Assembly (NCBI GenBank): GCA_938024995.1
Contig: CALJDU010000013.1
Location: 1 to 64,000, forward strand
Direction: 5' to 3'
Source of the DNA: an uncultured bacterium
GTDB lineage: Bacteria; Myxococcota_A; Polyangia; Polyangiales; Houyiibacteriaceae
Length of the DNA stretch: 64,000 nt
Position numbers and translations under genes: made by a program. Under the pieces are notes generated by a model. It worked only from the letters and a program-made list of their open reading frames with translations. It had not been told where the DNA came from and made no database searches. Of the stretch, positions 54,548-62,607 are shown one piece after another; the stretch's first letter is position 1, and the number at the start of each line of letters is the position of its first letter.

Positions 54548-54583
54548 AGAACCCCGTGGCCCTGTGTGGCACGGGGTTCTTTC
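54548..54583 (+). terminator. Strong intrinsic terminator after the cyclophilin gene
   Basis: AGAACCCCGTG (54548-54558) pairs perfectly with CACGGGGTTCT (54570-54580), followed by TTTCGTTT. It separates the cyclophilin gene from paralog 7, which therefore needs its own promoter in the remaining 20 bases, within the hairpin, or read-through. Confidence 0.85.
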
Positions 54584-54603
54584 GTTTGGGTGAAAGTGAA
54601 GTG

Positions 54604-55299
54604 ATGAAGCGACTTGCGGGTTCTCTCCTTGGGCTCCTTTTCTTGTTGGGGTGTGGTGACTCCCATGGCGACATGCCGATGGACACCAACGTTGGCGGCG
54701 ACGTCGATTGCATCGCTCGCTTCTGCTGCAACGGCGGCACCGCGACCATCGCGAACGGGACCTGCCGCGAGCCGACCTGTGACGACGGGAGCGAGCCGAG
54801 GTCCACAAGGGAGAGCTGCGAGACCTTCGTTACGTCACAAGCGTGCGTCCTGCCGTCCGATTGCGTTCGACGAGCGAACGACTGCTGCGCTTTCGGCGGG
54901 CCGACTGTCGCGGCCTACAGCGCGATCCACACCGACGAGCTCGAGGCCTTCACGGAATGGCAGGCCTGCGGAGACATGTTCGCTTGTCCGCCCGGGCTCC
55001 CAGTACCGCAGCCTTACATTCTCGCGACGTGTCAGGCCGGCATGTGCGGACTCGTCGACGTTCGCGAGGAAGCGTTTACGGCGTGCGCCGACGATAGCGA
55101 GTGTCGCATCCGCACGAACGACTGCTGCGAGTGTGGCGGCGGGACCGAGGGAGAGGATCTGGTCGCGGTGTCGGGCGGCGGCATCGAGGACCTCGTGTGT
55201 GACCCGGGCGCGATCGGTTGCCCCGAGTGCGGCGCGGTCTACCCCGACGATGTTCGCGCGGTGTGCACCGGCGGAGTTTGCTTAGCAGAGCGTTTCTAG
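54604..55299 (+). CDS. Cys-rich lipoprotein paralog 7 (subfamily B), detached from the row
   Basis: 231 aa from ATG 54604 (a GTG lies just before). Signal MKRLAGSLLGLLFLLG then Cys 17; mature start C-G-D-S-H. Opening block CIARFCCNGG; first module DCVRRANDCCAFGG has lost the second Cys of C-x-C-G; second ECRIRTNDCCECGGG keeps the subfamily B form. The end (LVCDPGAIGCPECGAVYPDDVRAVC) matches paralogs 3 and 5. It is outside the operon, beyond the cyclophilin and its terminator, so it may be expressed separately. Confidence 0.82.
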   Translation: MKRLAGSLLGLLFLLGCGDSHGDMPMDTNVGGDVDCIARFCCNGGTATIANGTCREPTCDDGSEPRSTRESCETFVTSQACVLPSDCVRRANDCCAFGGPTVAAYSAIHTDELEAFTEWQACGDMFACPPGLPVPQPYILATCQAGMCGLVDVREEAFTACADDSECRIRTNDCCECGGGTEGEDLVAVSGGGIEDLVCDPGAIGCPECGAVYPDDVRAVCTGGVCLAERF

Positions 55300-55357
55300 G
55301 TCGCGTTCCGTGACCGTGCTTCTTGCGAGGCGCTTCCTGGACCTTGCTAGCAGCCTG

Positions 55358-56071
55358 CTAGACGCCCTCCCGTTCGCGGAGCCAACGCGCGACCTCACCG
55401 TCACGGTTGGCGAAGCGGACCAGACAGTCACGGCCGAACGCGAAGAGCTCGATGTCATCGTCGTAGTGGGCGACGCCGCGGAACTGCGTCAACTCGACGC
55501 GGGACCAGTCGTCGCCGGCTCGCAGGTACAGGTGCCGCCCGGTCAGGCTCGCCTCGGTCGCGAACGTCCAGCGCGGATTCTCGAGCCCCTTCACCCAAGA
55601 CTGCTCCGCTCCCGAGCGGAGCCACTCGCGCGCGCGGTCCAAGAGCGTCGACCGATCTTCGGACCGCACGCGTTCACCACCGCCGCGATAGGCGCCCCCT
55701 TGCCCGCGGTCTTGGGGCGCTTTGGTCGGCTCTAGCGTGATCCGCGCGAGACCCGTCCACCCCTGTCCGATCGGGATGTCCAAGGGACGTGTTCGCTTGA
55801 GCAGCGACGTCACGACCGCGTCCCAGTGCATGAGGTCGGCCTCGCTCTTGGCGTCATCGAGCGGGTCGAACACGACCCACTCGTGTCCTAGGAGCTTCCG
55901 GACCTGAATGGCGAAGCGGGGCCACGGGTGTCGCGCTTCGATGCGCTCGATAAATGGCACGGTCACCGTGCGGTCCTCACCATCGGCGCCCGTCCAGACC
56001 AGCAAGTCGCTGGGGAGGAGCCGGACACGTTGGAGCGCGATGTTCGGGAGCGCGCGAACGACTTCACTCAT
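55358..56071 (-). CDS. PH-like trio member 3 (237 aa), unrecognised family
   Basis: Cytoplasmic, no signal. Two similar-looking parts: an N-terminal one with HPWPRFAIQVRKLLGHEWVVFDP and a C-terminal one with LTGRHLYLRAGDDWSRVEL...IELFAFGRDCLVRFANRDG. The second reads like the strand pattern of bacterial PH or GRAM domains. A central REWLRSGAEQSW motif and GGAYRG are shared with the two upstream neighbours. Last gene of the lspA-lgt operon, 54 bases after the FHA fusion. Function unknown; lipid or protein binding is inference. Confidence 0.72.
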   Translation of the reverse strand: MSEVVRALPNIALQRVRLLPSDLLVWTGADGEDRTVTVPFIERIEARHPWPRFAIQVRKLLGHEWVVFDPLDDAKSEADLMHWDAVVTSLLKRTRPLDIPIGQGWTGLARITLEPTKAPQDRGQGGAYRGGGERVRSEDRSTLLDRAREWLRSGAEQSWVKGLENPRWTFATEASLTGRHLYLRAGDDWSRVELTQFRGVAHYDDDIELFAFGRDCLVRFANRDGEVARWLREREGV

Positions 56072-56125
56072 CGCCTCTCCGCGGCGTTGCTTTTGTGCGT
56101 TTGGACTTCCGCATCCTGGTCGAGC

Positions 56126-57214
56126 CTACCCCATGACGAGCGCCCGGAGCCGAGTCGGGACCGCTCCTTTGGGATCGGCGAACCGGACCAAGCAGCGACG
56201 CCCGAACGCGAAGACCTCAAGCGCTTCATGAACCCACACCGCGCCGCGGTAGTGGTTGAGCGCGACGCGTTCCCATTTCCCCTCTCGGCGGCGCACATAG
56301 AGATGTTCATGGGTGAGCGCGGCCTCCATCGCGACGACGAAGCGCGGGTCTGCGTCGAGCCGGTCGGACCAACGCTGCTCGGGTCCAGAGCGCAGCCACT
56401 CTCGCGCTCGCTCCACCAGGGTGGCGCTGTCTTGGGCGGTCACGGTCGTGCTGCGTCCGCGATAGAGCCCTTCCCCCCCGCGCGCCTGAGGCGGGCCGCA
56501 TGTCTCGAGTGAGACCACCTCGCTTCGTCCCCAACGGTAGTCCACCGGGACGTTCGCCTCCTCGAGGCGGTCGAGCACCACCAGCATGAACTCCTCTCGA
56601 ACCACGAGGTCGCTCGCCGTGGTCTGGGGCGGTGGATCAAAGATCAACCGTTGATGCCCGAGCACCGTTCGAACTGTGAGCACCAAGCGCGGCCATGGGT
56701 CGGCCGCAAAGGCGTGCTTGATGAACGAGACCGCGACGCTCTCCTCGCCGTCTCCCTCTCCCCAGGAAACCGTTTCGGCGCTCCGAAGCGGGTAGCCCTG
56801 ATCCTTGGTGAACCACGGAAGCGCGTGAATGAGCGGGGCGGCTTCCGCGTCGGGCGCGGGATGGGTCGCCGTCGATACTCGCGGCGGAGCAGGCCGTGTC
56901 GGTGCGACCGGCTCGATCTCGACCACGATGCGGACGTCGCCGACTCGAATCGTGTCACGCTCTTGGAGCGCGCAGCTCGTGATCCGATCGCCGTTCACAA
57001 AGGTGCCGAAGGCCGACCCCAGGTCGACGAGGTGAAAGCGCTTCTTCACGCGATCGATCTCGATGACCGCGTGGAGGCGCGACACCTCGTCATCGTCAAG
57101 GAAGCGGAGGTGGCAAGTCTCGAGTTTGCCGATCTTCACGATGCCGTCAGCGAACCGCTGCACTCGTGTCGCGCCGCGCTCGTGAATCGTGAGACGGAGC
57201 GCGTCTCGGCTCAC
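56126..57214 (-). CDS. FHA-domain protein fused to PH-like trio family (362 aa)
   Basis: GTG 57214 overlaps the stop of the preceding gene (GTGA). Residues about 20-95 form a forkhead-associated domain: KIGKLETCHLRFLDDDEVSRLHAVIEID has the SRLHA Ser/His pair and LVDLGSAFGTFVNGDRI the GT-x-VNG loop, so it should bind phosphothreonine peptides. A Pro/Ala linker (100-130) leads to the trio domain (DPWPRLVLTVRTVLGHQRLIFDP, REWLRSGPEQRW, FAFGRRCLVRFADPKG). This ties the unknown domain to Ser/Thr kinase signalling, abundant in myxobacteria. No kinase is in the window. Confidence 0.85.
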   Translation of the reverse strand: MSRDALRLTIHERGATRVQRFADGIVKIGKLETCHLRFLDDDEVSRLHAVIEIDRVKKRFHLVDLGSAFGTFVNGDRITSCALQERDTIRVGDVRIVVEIEPVAPTRPAPPRVSTATHPAPDAEAAPLIHALPWFTKDQGYPLRSAETVSWGEGDGEESVAVSFIKHAFAADPWPRLVLTVRTVLGHQRLIFDPPPQTTASDLVVREEFMLVVLDRLEEANVPVDYRWGRSEVVSLETCGPPQARGGEGLYRGRSTTVTAQDSATLVERAREWLRSGPEQRWSDRLDADPRFVVAMEAALTHEHLYVRRREGKWERVALNHYRGAVWVHEALEVFAFGRRCLVRFADPKGAVPTRLRALVMG

Positions 57215-57939
57215 GACTCGAGCTGCGCGCGGAGCTTCTGGGCGACGTCGGAATCGGGATCGACGAACGAGAGGTAGGTCCGCCCGAACGCGAAGAGCGG
57301 AGGCGCGCCATCCGGTTCGCAGTAGCCGCTGAGGTCATCTCGGCTGAGCTGGTACAGCTCCGGCCCGCGCTCTCTAAACGTGAGCGTGGTCGCGGTCAGC
57401 GCGGCGTCCAACACGAAAGACCAGCGTGGATCGTCTCGCGATGGGACGAACGCGCGCTCTTCACCCGAACGAAGCCACGCGGCGACGCGTCCGAGCAGAG
57501 AAGCGCCGCTCCGGGCGAGCACGCGAGCACGGGAGGCACCACGGTAGCCACCTTGCTTCTGCGCATCGACGGGCCACCGCGGGACGGGTTGCTTTTCGAT
57601 CCGCGGAGCGCTCGTCCACCCGCGATCGACCACCCCGTCCCACTCCCCGCGGAGCGCGAGGTAGCTCAGCTTCTCGAAGAGCTCCGCGACCTGACGCGCG
57701 GCCTCTTCGCACGCCGCCAGGTCGCGCGGATCATCGACGTCGGTCAGGATGATTCGCGGGCGAACCGAGCCCTTGAGTTGGAGCTCCACGCGCGGAAAGG
57801 GATCCAGCGCTCGCGCTCGTCGAAGCTGACTGATCGGGAACTGCATCTTCGGGCGGTTGTCGCCGACGAGCGTGGGCTTTCCGTGCCGGAGGTGCAGGAC
57901 ACGCCCGTGAACGGTCGGGAGCGAGCCGTACTCAAGCAT
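57211..57939 (-). CDS. PH-like trio member 1 (242 aa), coupled to lgt
   Basis: ATG 57939 lies inside the end of lgt (8-base overlap) and its stop overlaps the FHA gene start. Shared features: ALDPFPRVELQLKG, GGYRG, AWLRSGEER, DPRWSFVLDAALTATTLTFRERG and LFAFGRTYLSFVDPDSD. It is the most diverged of the three and starts with a beta-rich piece (HGRVLHLRHGKPTLVGDNRPKMQFP). The tight overlap with lgt suggests that a fixed ratio to a membrane enzyme matters. Function unknown. Confidence 0.75.
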   Translation of the reverse strand: MLEYGSLPTVHGRVLHLRHGKPTLVGDNRPKMQFPISQLRRARALDPFPRVELQLKGSVRPRIILTDVDDPRDLAACEEAARQVAELFEKLSYLALRGEWDGVVDRGWTSAPRIEKQPVPRWPVDAQKQGGYRGASRARVLARSGASLLGRVAAWLRSGEERAFVPSRDDPRWSFVLDAALTATTLTFRERGPELYQLSRDDLSGYCEPDGAPPLFAFGRTYLSFVDPDSDVAQKLRAQLES

Positions 57940-58864
57940 CTGCGAGATTGCTCTTCGCGTGCGCCGAGAGCTTGACGTAGCCGAACACGACCACGGCCAT
58001 GATCGCGACTCCGATGAGCTGTGATGTCGAGAGCCCCAGCATCCCGCCACGGTCATCCGCGCGCACATACTCAAGCACGAAGCGGAGCGCCGCGTAGAGC
58101 GCCAAGAAGATCATCATCAGCTGACCGTCAAAACGCTTGCGAGGCCGCCACGCGACGACGAACGCGGTGATCGCGAGGCAGCCGAGCGCCTCGTACAGCT
58201 GCGCCGGATGAACCGGGAGCGACTCCAGCCCGGGGTGACTCAAGAGCCCCTCGCGCCACTGTGACTCGCTCGCAGGAGACCACGCCGGGAAGCGCACCGC
58301 GGCGAAGTGGCCCTCGTCGAGCTGACTCCCGAAACAGCACCCGCCAAGGAAGCACCCCATGCGACCAAAGAAGAGACCCAGCGCGATCCCGATCGCGGCG
58401 AAGTCGACGCCCTTGAGGACCGGGAAGCCCTCCTTGCGCAGGAAGTGGATGCCGTACGCCGACGCCGCGATGAGGCCGCCGTAGTAAGCGAGACCGCCCC
58501 TCCAGAACGCCGCCCATGCGAAGCAGTCCCGTCCCGCTGGCTTGCAGACGCTCGCGGCGGCGTCCCAGACGCCTTCGACGTTGGAGCACTGCGCTTGCGT
58601 GATCCGCCACTCGACCAGCGACGGGTCAGTGCAGAGGTGGACGTAGTCCCAGAAGTATCCGTCGGCGATGACGTGCAGCGCGCGCCCGCCGAGAACGCCC
58701 GCGATGAGCGAGAAGAGCCCCAGGTCGATGAAGACCTCGTGATCGGCGCTGATGCGTTTCGAGAGGCGAACGCCGATCAGCGTCGCTAAACCAAAGCCCA
58801 CCACGAGCAGCGTGAAGTAGGCCGGGAGCGGCTGACCAAAGAACTCAGCGAGGCGTGGGTACAT
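57932..58864 (-). CDS. lgt: Prolipoprotein diacylglyceryl transferase Lgt
   Basis: 310 aa, about seven membrane segments. Transfers diacylglycerol from phosphatidylglycerol to the lipobox Cys. Signature GRMGCFLGG (167-175) with essential R168, plus WRGGLAYYGGLI, where the His of the E. coli HGGL motif is Tyr, as in many bacteria. Unusual: a segment of about 40 residues at 75-115 with four Cys (C78, C93, C107, C114), probably an extracytoplasmic loop, and three more Cys in the signature (CFLGGCC). ATG 58864 directly abuts the lspA stop, so the two lipoprotein-processing steps are co-expressed. Confidence 0.95.
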   Translation of the reverse strand: MYPRLAEFFGQPLPAYFTLLVVGFGLATLIGVRLSKRISADHEVFIDLGLFSLIAGVLGGRALHVIADGYFWDYVHLCTDPSLVEWRITQAQCSNVEGVWDAAASVCKPAGRDCFAWAAFWRGGLAYYGGLIAASAYGIHFLRKEGFPVLKGVDFAAIGIALGLFFGRMGCFLGGCCFGSQLDEGHFAAVRFPAWSPASESQWREGLLSHPGLESLPVHPAQLYEALGCLAITAFVVAWRPRKRFDGQLMMIFLALYAALRFVLEYVRADDRGGMLGLSTSQLIGVAIMAVVVFGYVKLSAHAKSNLADA

Positions 58865-59491
58865 TCACGCGACCGCTTCCGCTTCTGGCTCATCGACCTC
58901 AGCGCTCTCCGCGGCTTCTTCGGGTCGCCGATCGAGGAAACCGTCAAGCAAGAGGAAGACGACGCCGACGGTGATCGTGCTGTCCGCGATGTTGAAGGTG
59001 GGCCATTCGAAGCTCCACGGATCCCAATACACGCGGATGAAGTCGACGACGTAGCCGAGGTTCACGCGGTCGACCAAGTTGCCGATGGCGCCCGAGACGA
59101 TGAACGGGACGCTCCACGCGAACCACTTCCCGCCACGACCCGTGACGAACATAAAGATGAGCGCTCCGATCGCGGCGATCGCGGCGACAAAGAAGACGCC
59201 CTTGCGCACGACCTTGGGCGCTTCACGAAGCATCCCGAACGCCGCCCCACAGTTCTCCGCGTAGCGAAGCTCAAGCGCGCCGTCGATCAGCGTCTTCGGC
59301 TGGGTCGAGATGCGCTGCCGCGTGACGTAGCCGAGCTCGTTTTTTTCGCAGACCGGGGGCGACTCACCCACCCGTTCGCGCGAGAGCTCGCTGAGCGCCC
59401 ACTGTTTGCTGCCCAGATCCGCAGCGGTAAGGATCGCGGTCAGGGCGAGACAGCCAAGAATAACCTGTCGACTACGGGGCGTGAGGCTCAC
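58865..59491 (-). CDS. lspA: Lipoprotein signal peptidase LspA
   Basis: 208 aa from GTG 59491. Cleaves the signal peptide before the diacylated Cys. Catalytic aspartates are D150 (GYVVDFI) and D170 (FNIADSTITVG), with GNLVDR before them. Four membrane helices. Longer than the common 160-170 aa because of an extracytoplasmic insert (about 40-70, with Cys 48) and an acidic Ala/Glu tail. First gene of a five-gene row: lspA, lgt, trio 1, FHA-trio 2, trio 3. This places it 5 kb from seven substrates of the Cys-rich array. Confidence 0.95.
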   Translation of the reverse strand: MSLTPRSRQVILGCLALTAILTAADLGSKQWALSELSRERVGESPPVCEKNELGYVTRQRISTQPKTLIDGALELRYAENCGAAFGMLREAPKVVRKGVFFVAAIAAIGALIFMFVTGRGGKWFAWSVPFIVSGAIGNLVDRVNLGYVVDFIRVYWDPWSFEWPTFNIADSTITVGVVFLLLDGFLDRRPEEAAESAEVDEPEAEAVA

Positions 59492-59556
59492 CGGCGGAAC
59501 CTACCAAGGCTCTCGTGTTGGTCAATGACGTTGACGCACATGACCCGATAACGAAC

Positions 59557-59591
59557 GAGCCGACGGGGTGTTCCCGCCGGCTCTGCTTTTT
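59557..59591 (+). terminator. Hairpin with T-run on the plus strand
   Basis: GAGCCGACGGG (59557-59567) and CCCGCCGGCTC (59573-59583) form an 11-bp stem with one mismatch; TTTTT follows at 59587-59591 on the plus strand. Both neighbouring genes are on the minus strand, so the T-run faces the wrong way for the 944-aa gene. It may end antisense or unannotated transcription, or act on the minus strand without a T-run. Confidence 0.45.
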
Positions 59592-59621
59592 GAAGGCCTG
59601 TTTGTAGCTGCTTGTGAGGCG

Positions 59622-62456
59622 CTACTGGCGTCGTCGCGCGATCGCGCAGACCGCGAGGAAGAGCATCGCGAGGCCACCGTGAGAGCCGGTTCCGCTGGCT
59701 GAGCAGCCGCTCGCGAGGGCGACCGCGCGGCTGGAGAAGCCCAAGCCCGTGACCGTCATCGCGACCTCGCCCGAGTCGGACGTGAACGTGACGAGGTGCA
59801 CATGACCGAGGGTCGCGTCGACGGGGAGCGTGACCACGTGCGTGGCGGACTCGCCGGCGACCCGGTGACAGCTCCGGTCCCCGTCGTCTCCGACCAAGCA
59901 GACATCTGTGCTCCGCGTGTTCGTGAGGTGGAACGAGAAGCTCTGAATGGGCTCGGGGAGCGTGCCCTCGACCGCGAGCCCGCGCGCCAAGTGCCGCGCG
60001 ACGCCCGCGACATCATCCGCGGTCGCGGTGAGCGACGCGCAGCCGTAGAACGCGACCTCGGCGTCCGAGCTAACCGGCGCGCACTCGGTCTCAAACGAGT
60101 GGACCTCCGAGCCGCCGCCCCAGAGCGAGTCGTCGTAGGCCGCGAACGCACCGTCGGAGAGCCAGAGGCGGTCGACCACAGCGTCTCCTTCGAGAAGCTC
60201 GAGGGTCAGGTCGAGGTGCGGCGGCAAAGTGATCTCGACCTCCGCACGAGGCGAGCCGCCGAGGTTGCGCTCCATCACCTCGACCGCGTCGCCGCGCTCG
60301 TTGCGGTAGAGAACGCGCGCGCGAAGCTCGCCGACGCCGCGGACGCGCTGGGTACCGAAGCGGAGCGTGTCGCCGAGGACCTCGCCGCGGGTGAAGTGTG
60401 CGTCTGGGACCGTACGGCTGCCGAGCTCCAGCGCGACGTTGAACTGCGTCGCGACCTTCGCGACGAGCGCGGTGAGGACCTCACGCTCGGTGCCGAAGCG
60501 CGAGCTCCAGACCTGGACGTTGACGATCTTCTGTCCGGCGCGCGGCGCAGGGTAGCTGTCGGGGAGCCAACCGGAGTGCACCGAGAAGGTGTCGTTGGCT
60601 TCCTCTTCGTAGAGCTTGAACGTGATGGCGCGGTCACGGGTGCCGTGCACCGCGTCGACGTAGTCCGCGACCAGGAAGGTGCCGATCTCGGTCTCCATTT
60701 CCTGGAGCGAGACCAAGTGCGCGCCACCCGCGCGGTCGCAGACCGCCTTGGAGTGTTCGTAGAGCTCGCCCACCGTTTCGACGAGCAAGAGCGCGCCGCG
60801 TCGCTGACCATCGGTGCCCATGAAGTCGGCGCCGCGAACGTCCGTCGCGTTCGTCAGCGTGATGAGGTCCGCTGGCGTCGCGTCGACCATGCGACTGGTG
60901 CCGAGCTCGCTCGGGATCAAGCGGTCCAGGTAGCCGGCGCTGAGCAAGGCGTAAGAAGGCGCGCTCATTCGGTCGCGCATGATGTGGCGTCGCGCGAGCG
61001 CGGAGCTGAGGCGACCGTTCGACTCGAGACCGCCGCCGCTTCCCGACGATGATCCGCCGTACTCGTCACCATCGTCGACTCCGTCGTCGTCGGTGTCCGG
61101 GTCTTCCGGGTCGCTGCCAATGGTGCACTCTTCATCAAAGTCCGAGAGGCCGTCACCGTCGGTGTCCGCCGAACCGTCGACCGCGCGGAAGGAGAAGGTC
61201 TCGCTGATCTCGGACTCCATCCAGACGTACGTGTCGAGGTACGCCATGTTGCCCTTGCCGCCGCCGTTGAAGGCGCCCCAGCTTCGCGCGTTGACGTTCG
61301 GCGAGGCGGCGTCGGTGTAGGCGCCCGGGTCCATCCCGTCCTCGGCCGAGCGCTCCAGACCAAGCTCGCTGTTGGGCATGAGCTGCGCGTTCGCTTGCAC
61401 CAAGCTGTCGTTCCAGAACATCGGGAGCCCGGTCCGGTCGAGCGACCCGTCGACCGAGTAGATGCGCATGCCGTTGTAGCTCGTCTCGATGTCGAAGCCG
61501 ACGTAGTGGAACTCGCCGACGTTGATGCGGACGCGGCAGTTGTAGTCGCCGACGTCGATGGCGCTGCCGCCGTGAATGCCATCCCAAGGGACCACGTTCT
61601 CTCCCGCCGAGGTCGTGCCGACGAGCAAGAGGTCGTCGCCCGAGGCCACCTCGAACGCGCCATCGCCGTCGAGGTCACACTGAAGGTGGTAGGTGCCGAC
61701 GACATCGGTCGTGAAGTAGAACGCGCCGCTGCTGGTGCCCGGAATGATGTCGGTGCACGGCGCGATCGCGTCGCCGAAGACATCCACGCCGGTGCCGCCC
61801 GCGAAGCTGAAGGAGGAGACGCTCGGCGAGATGACGGTGTAGGTCGAGTCGCTCGGCGGGTTGAGATAGATCTTGAACTCGGGCGTGACTGAGTTTCCGC
61901 TCGACGGGACGCTTCTTCCCGCGTTGACGCCGTCGACCCCGGTGCGGTTCGCGTTGATGTTGTAGACGTAGCCGGCGAGCCCCTCGAGCTTGAGCTCAAT
62001 CACGCCAGTATCGCCTTCGCTTCCGCCCGAAACAACCGCGTAGAAGCTCGCGTTGGTCGCCGCGCTCGCGGCGAAGCTGCCCGCGTTGAAGCGCCAGTCG
62101 TAAGAGTAGACGCGACCGCCCGCGTCGACCGCGTTCGCCACCGTGACGCCCCACGCGGTACCGACCGACTGGTTGGCCTGCGGAGAGACCTTGTAGCTGC
62201 CGTTTGCCGTCGGCGTGATGACGTCGCCCGAAGCGAAGGTGCCGACCGCGGAGCCGTCCGGCGCCTCCACGACGACGGAGCCGAGGCCGGACCAGGTGAA
62301 GGTCTCGACGCTGCTGTCGAGGATGTCGACGTAGAGCGTCGTAGCGGCTTGGAGAGCTTGTGAGGTGCCCAGCTCAGCGGTGCCTTCCGCGTAAGCCGTC
62401 GAGGTCACCAAGAAGCTGAGAATCGATGTGAGTACGAGCGCGTGGGTTCTGACCAT
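59622..62456 (-). CDS. Large secreted calcium-repeat protein with variant MYXO-CTERM tail (944 aa)
   Basis: Sec signal peptide 1-23 (SFLVTSTAYAEG). N-terminal about 450 residues: beta-rich domains with few Cys (TADYDWRFNAGSF-like strands, SYNGMRIYSVDG). A short thrombospondin type-3/calcium stretch follows (ADTDGDGLSDFDEE, PDTDDDGVDDGDEYGG, about 430-470), then a Ser/Gly linker. About 500-900: mixed domain with LLVETVGELYEHSKAVCDRAGGA and paired Cys near the end. Tail: GCSASGTG, hydrophobic helix, ARRRQ; single-Cys MYXO-CTERM variant. The calcium region is in the middle rather than before the tail, dividing two large modules. Surface protein of unknown role. Confidence 0.82.
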   Translation of the reverse strand: MVRTHALVLTSILSFLVTSTAYAEGTAELGTSQALQAATTLYVDILDSSVETFTWSGLGSVVVEAPDGSAVGTFASGDVITPTANGSYKVSPQANQSVGTAWGVTVANAVDAGGRVYSYDWRFNAGSFAASAATNASFYAVVSGGSEGDTGVIELKLEGLAGYVYNINANRTGVDGVNAGRSVPSSGNSVTPEFKIYLNPPSDSTYTVISPSVSSFSFAGGTGVDVFGDAIAPCTDIIPGTSSGAFYFTTDVVGTYHLQCDLDGDGAFEVASGDDLLLVGTTSAGENVVPWDGIHGGSAIDVGDYNCRVRINVGEFHYVGFDIETSYNGMRIYSVDGSLDRTGLPMFWNDSLVQANAQLMPNSELGLERSAEDGMDPGAYTDAASPNVNARSWGAFNGGGKGNMAYLDTYVWMESEISETFSFRAVDGSADTDGDGLSDFDEECTIGSDPEDPDTDDDGVDDGDEYGGSSSGSGGGLESNGRLSSALARRHIMRDRMSAPSYALLSAGYLDRLIPSELGTSRMVDATPADLITLTNATDVRGADFMGTDGQRRGALLLVETVGELYEHSKAVCDRAGGAHLVSLQEMETEIGTFLVADYVDAVHGTRDRAITFKLYEEEANDTFSVHSGWLPDSYPAPRAGQKIVNVQVWSSRFGTEREVLTALVAKVATQFNVALELGSRTVPDAHFTRGEVLGDTLRFGTQRVRGVGELRARVLYRNERGDAVEVMERNLGGSPRAEVEITLPPHLDLTLELLEGDAVVDRLWLSDGAFAAYDDSLWGGGSEVHSFETECAPVSSDAEVAFYGCASLTATADDVAGVARHLARGLAVEGTLPEPIQSFSFHLTNTRSTDVCLVGDDGDRSCHRVAGESATHVVTLPVDATLGHVHLVTFTSDSGEVAMTVTGLGFSSRAVALASGCSASGTGSHGGLAMLFLAVCAIARRRQ

Positions 62457-62574
62457 GCGGGGTACATGAGCAACTCTCGTGCCGCGTCTGTTTTCCGAAC
62501 GTTCGCGCCGACGTCCGCAAGGACCCGTTTCAACGTGGAACAGTCAAGCCCGCCGCTCGGGTCATCCGCGAACA

Positions 62575-62604
62575 CTCCGAAGCACACCGAAGCACTCCGA
62601 AGCC
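62575..62604. repeat. Three 10-base tandem repeats downstream of the capsule-like gene
   Basis: ACTCCGAAGC, ACACCGAAGC, ACTCCGAAGC lie end to end, 4 bases beyond the minus-strand stop at 62608. Ten-base spacing is one helical turn. The small array may be chance slippage. Confidence 0.7.
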
Positions 62605-62607
62605 AGG

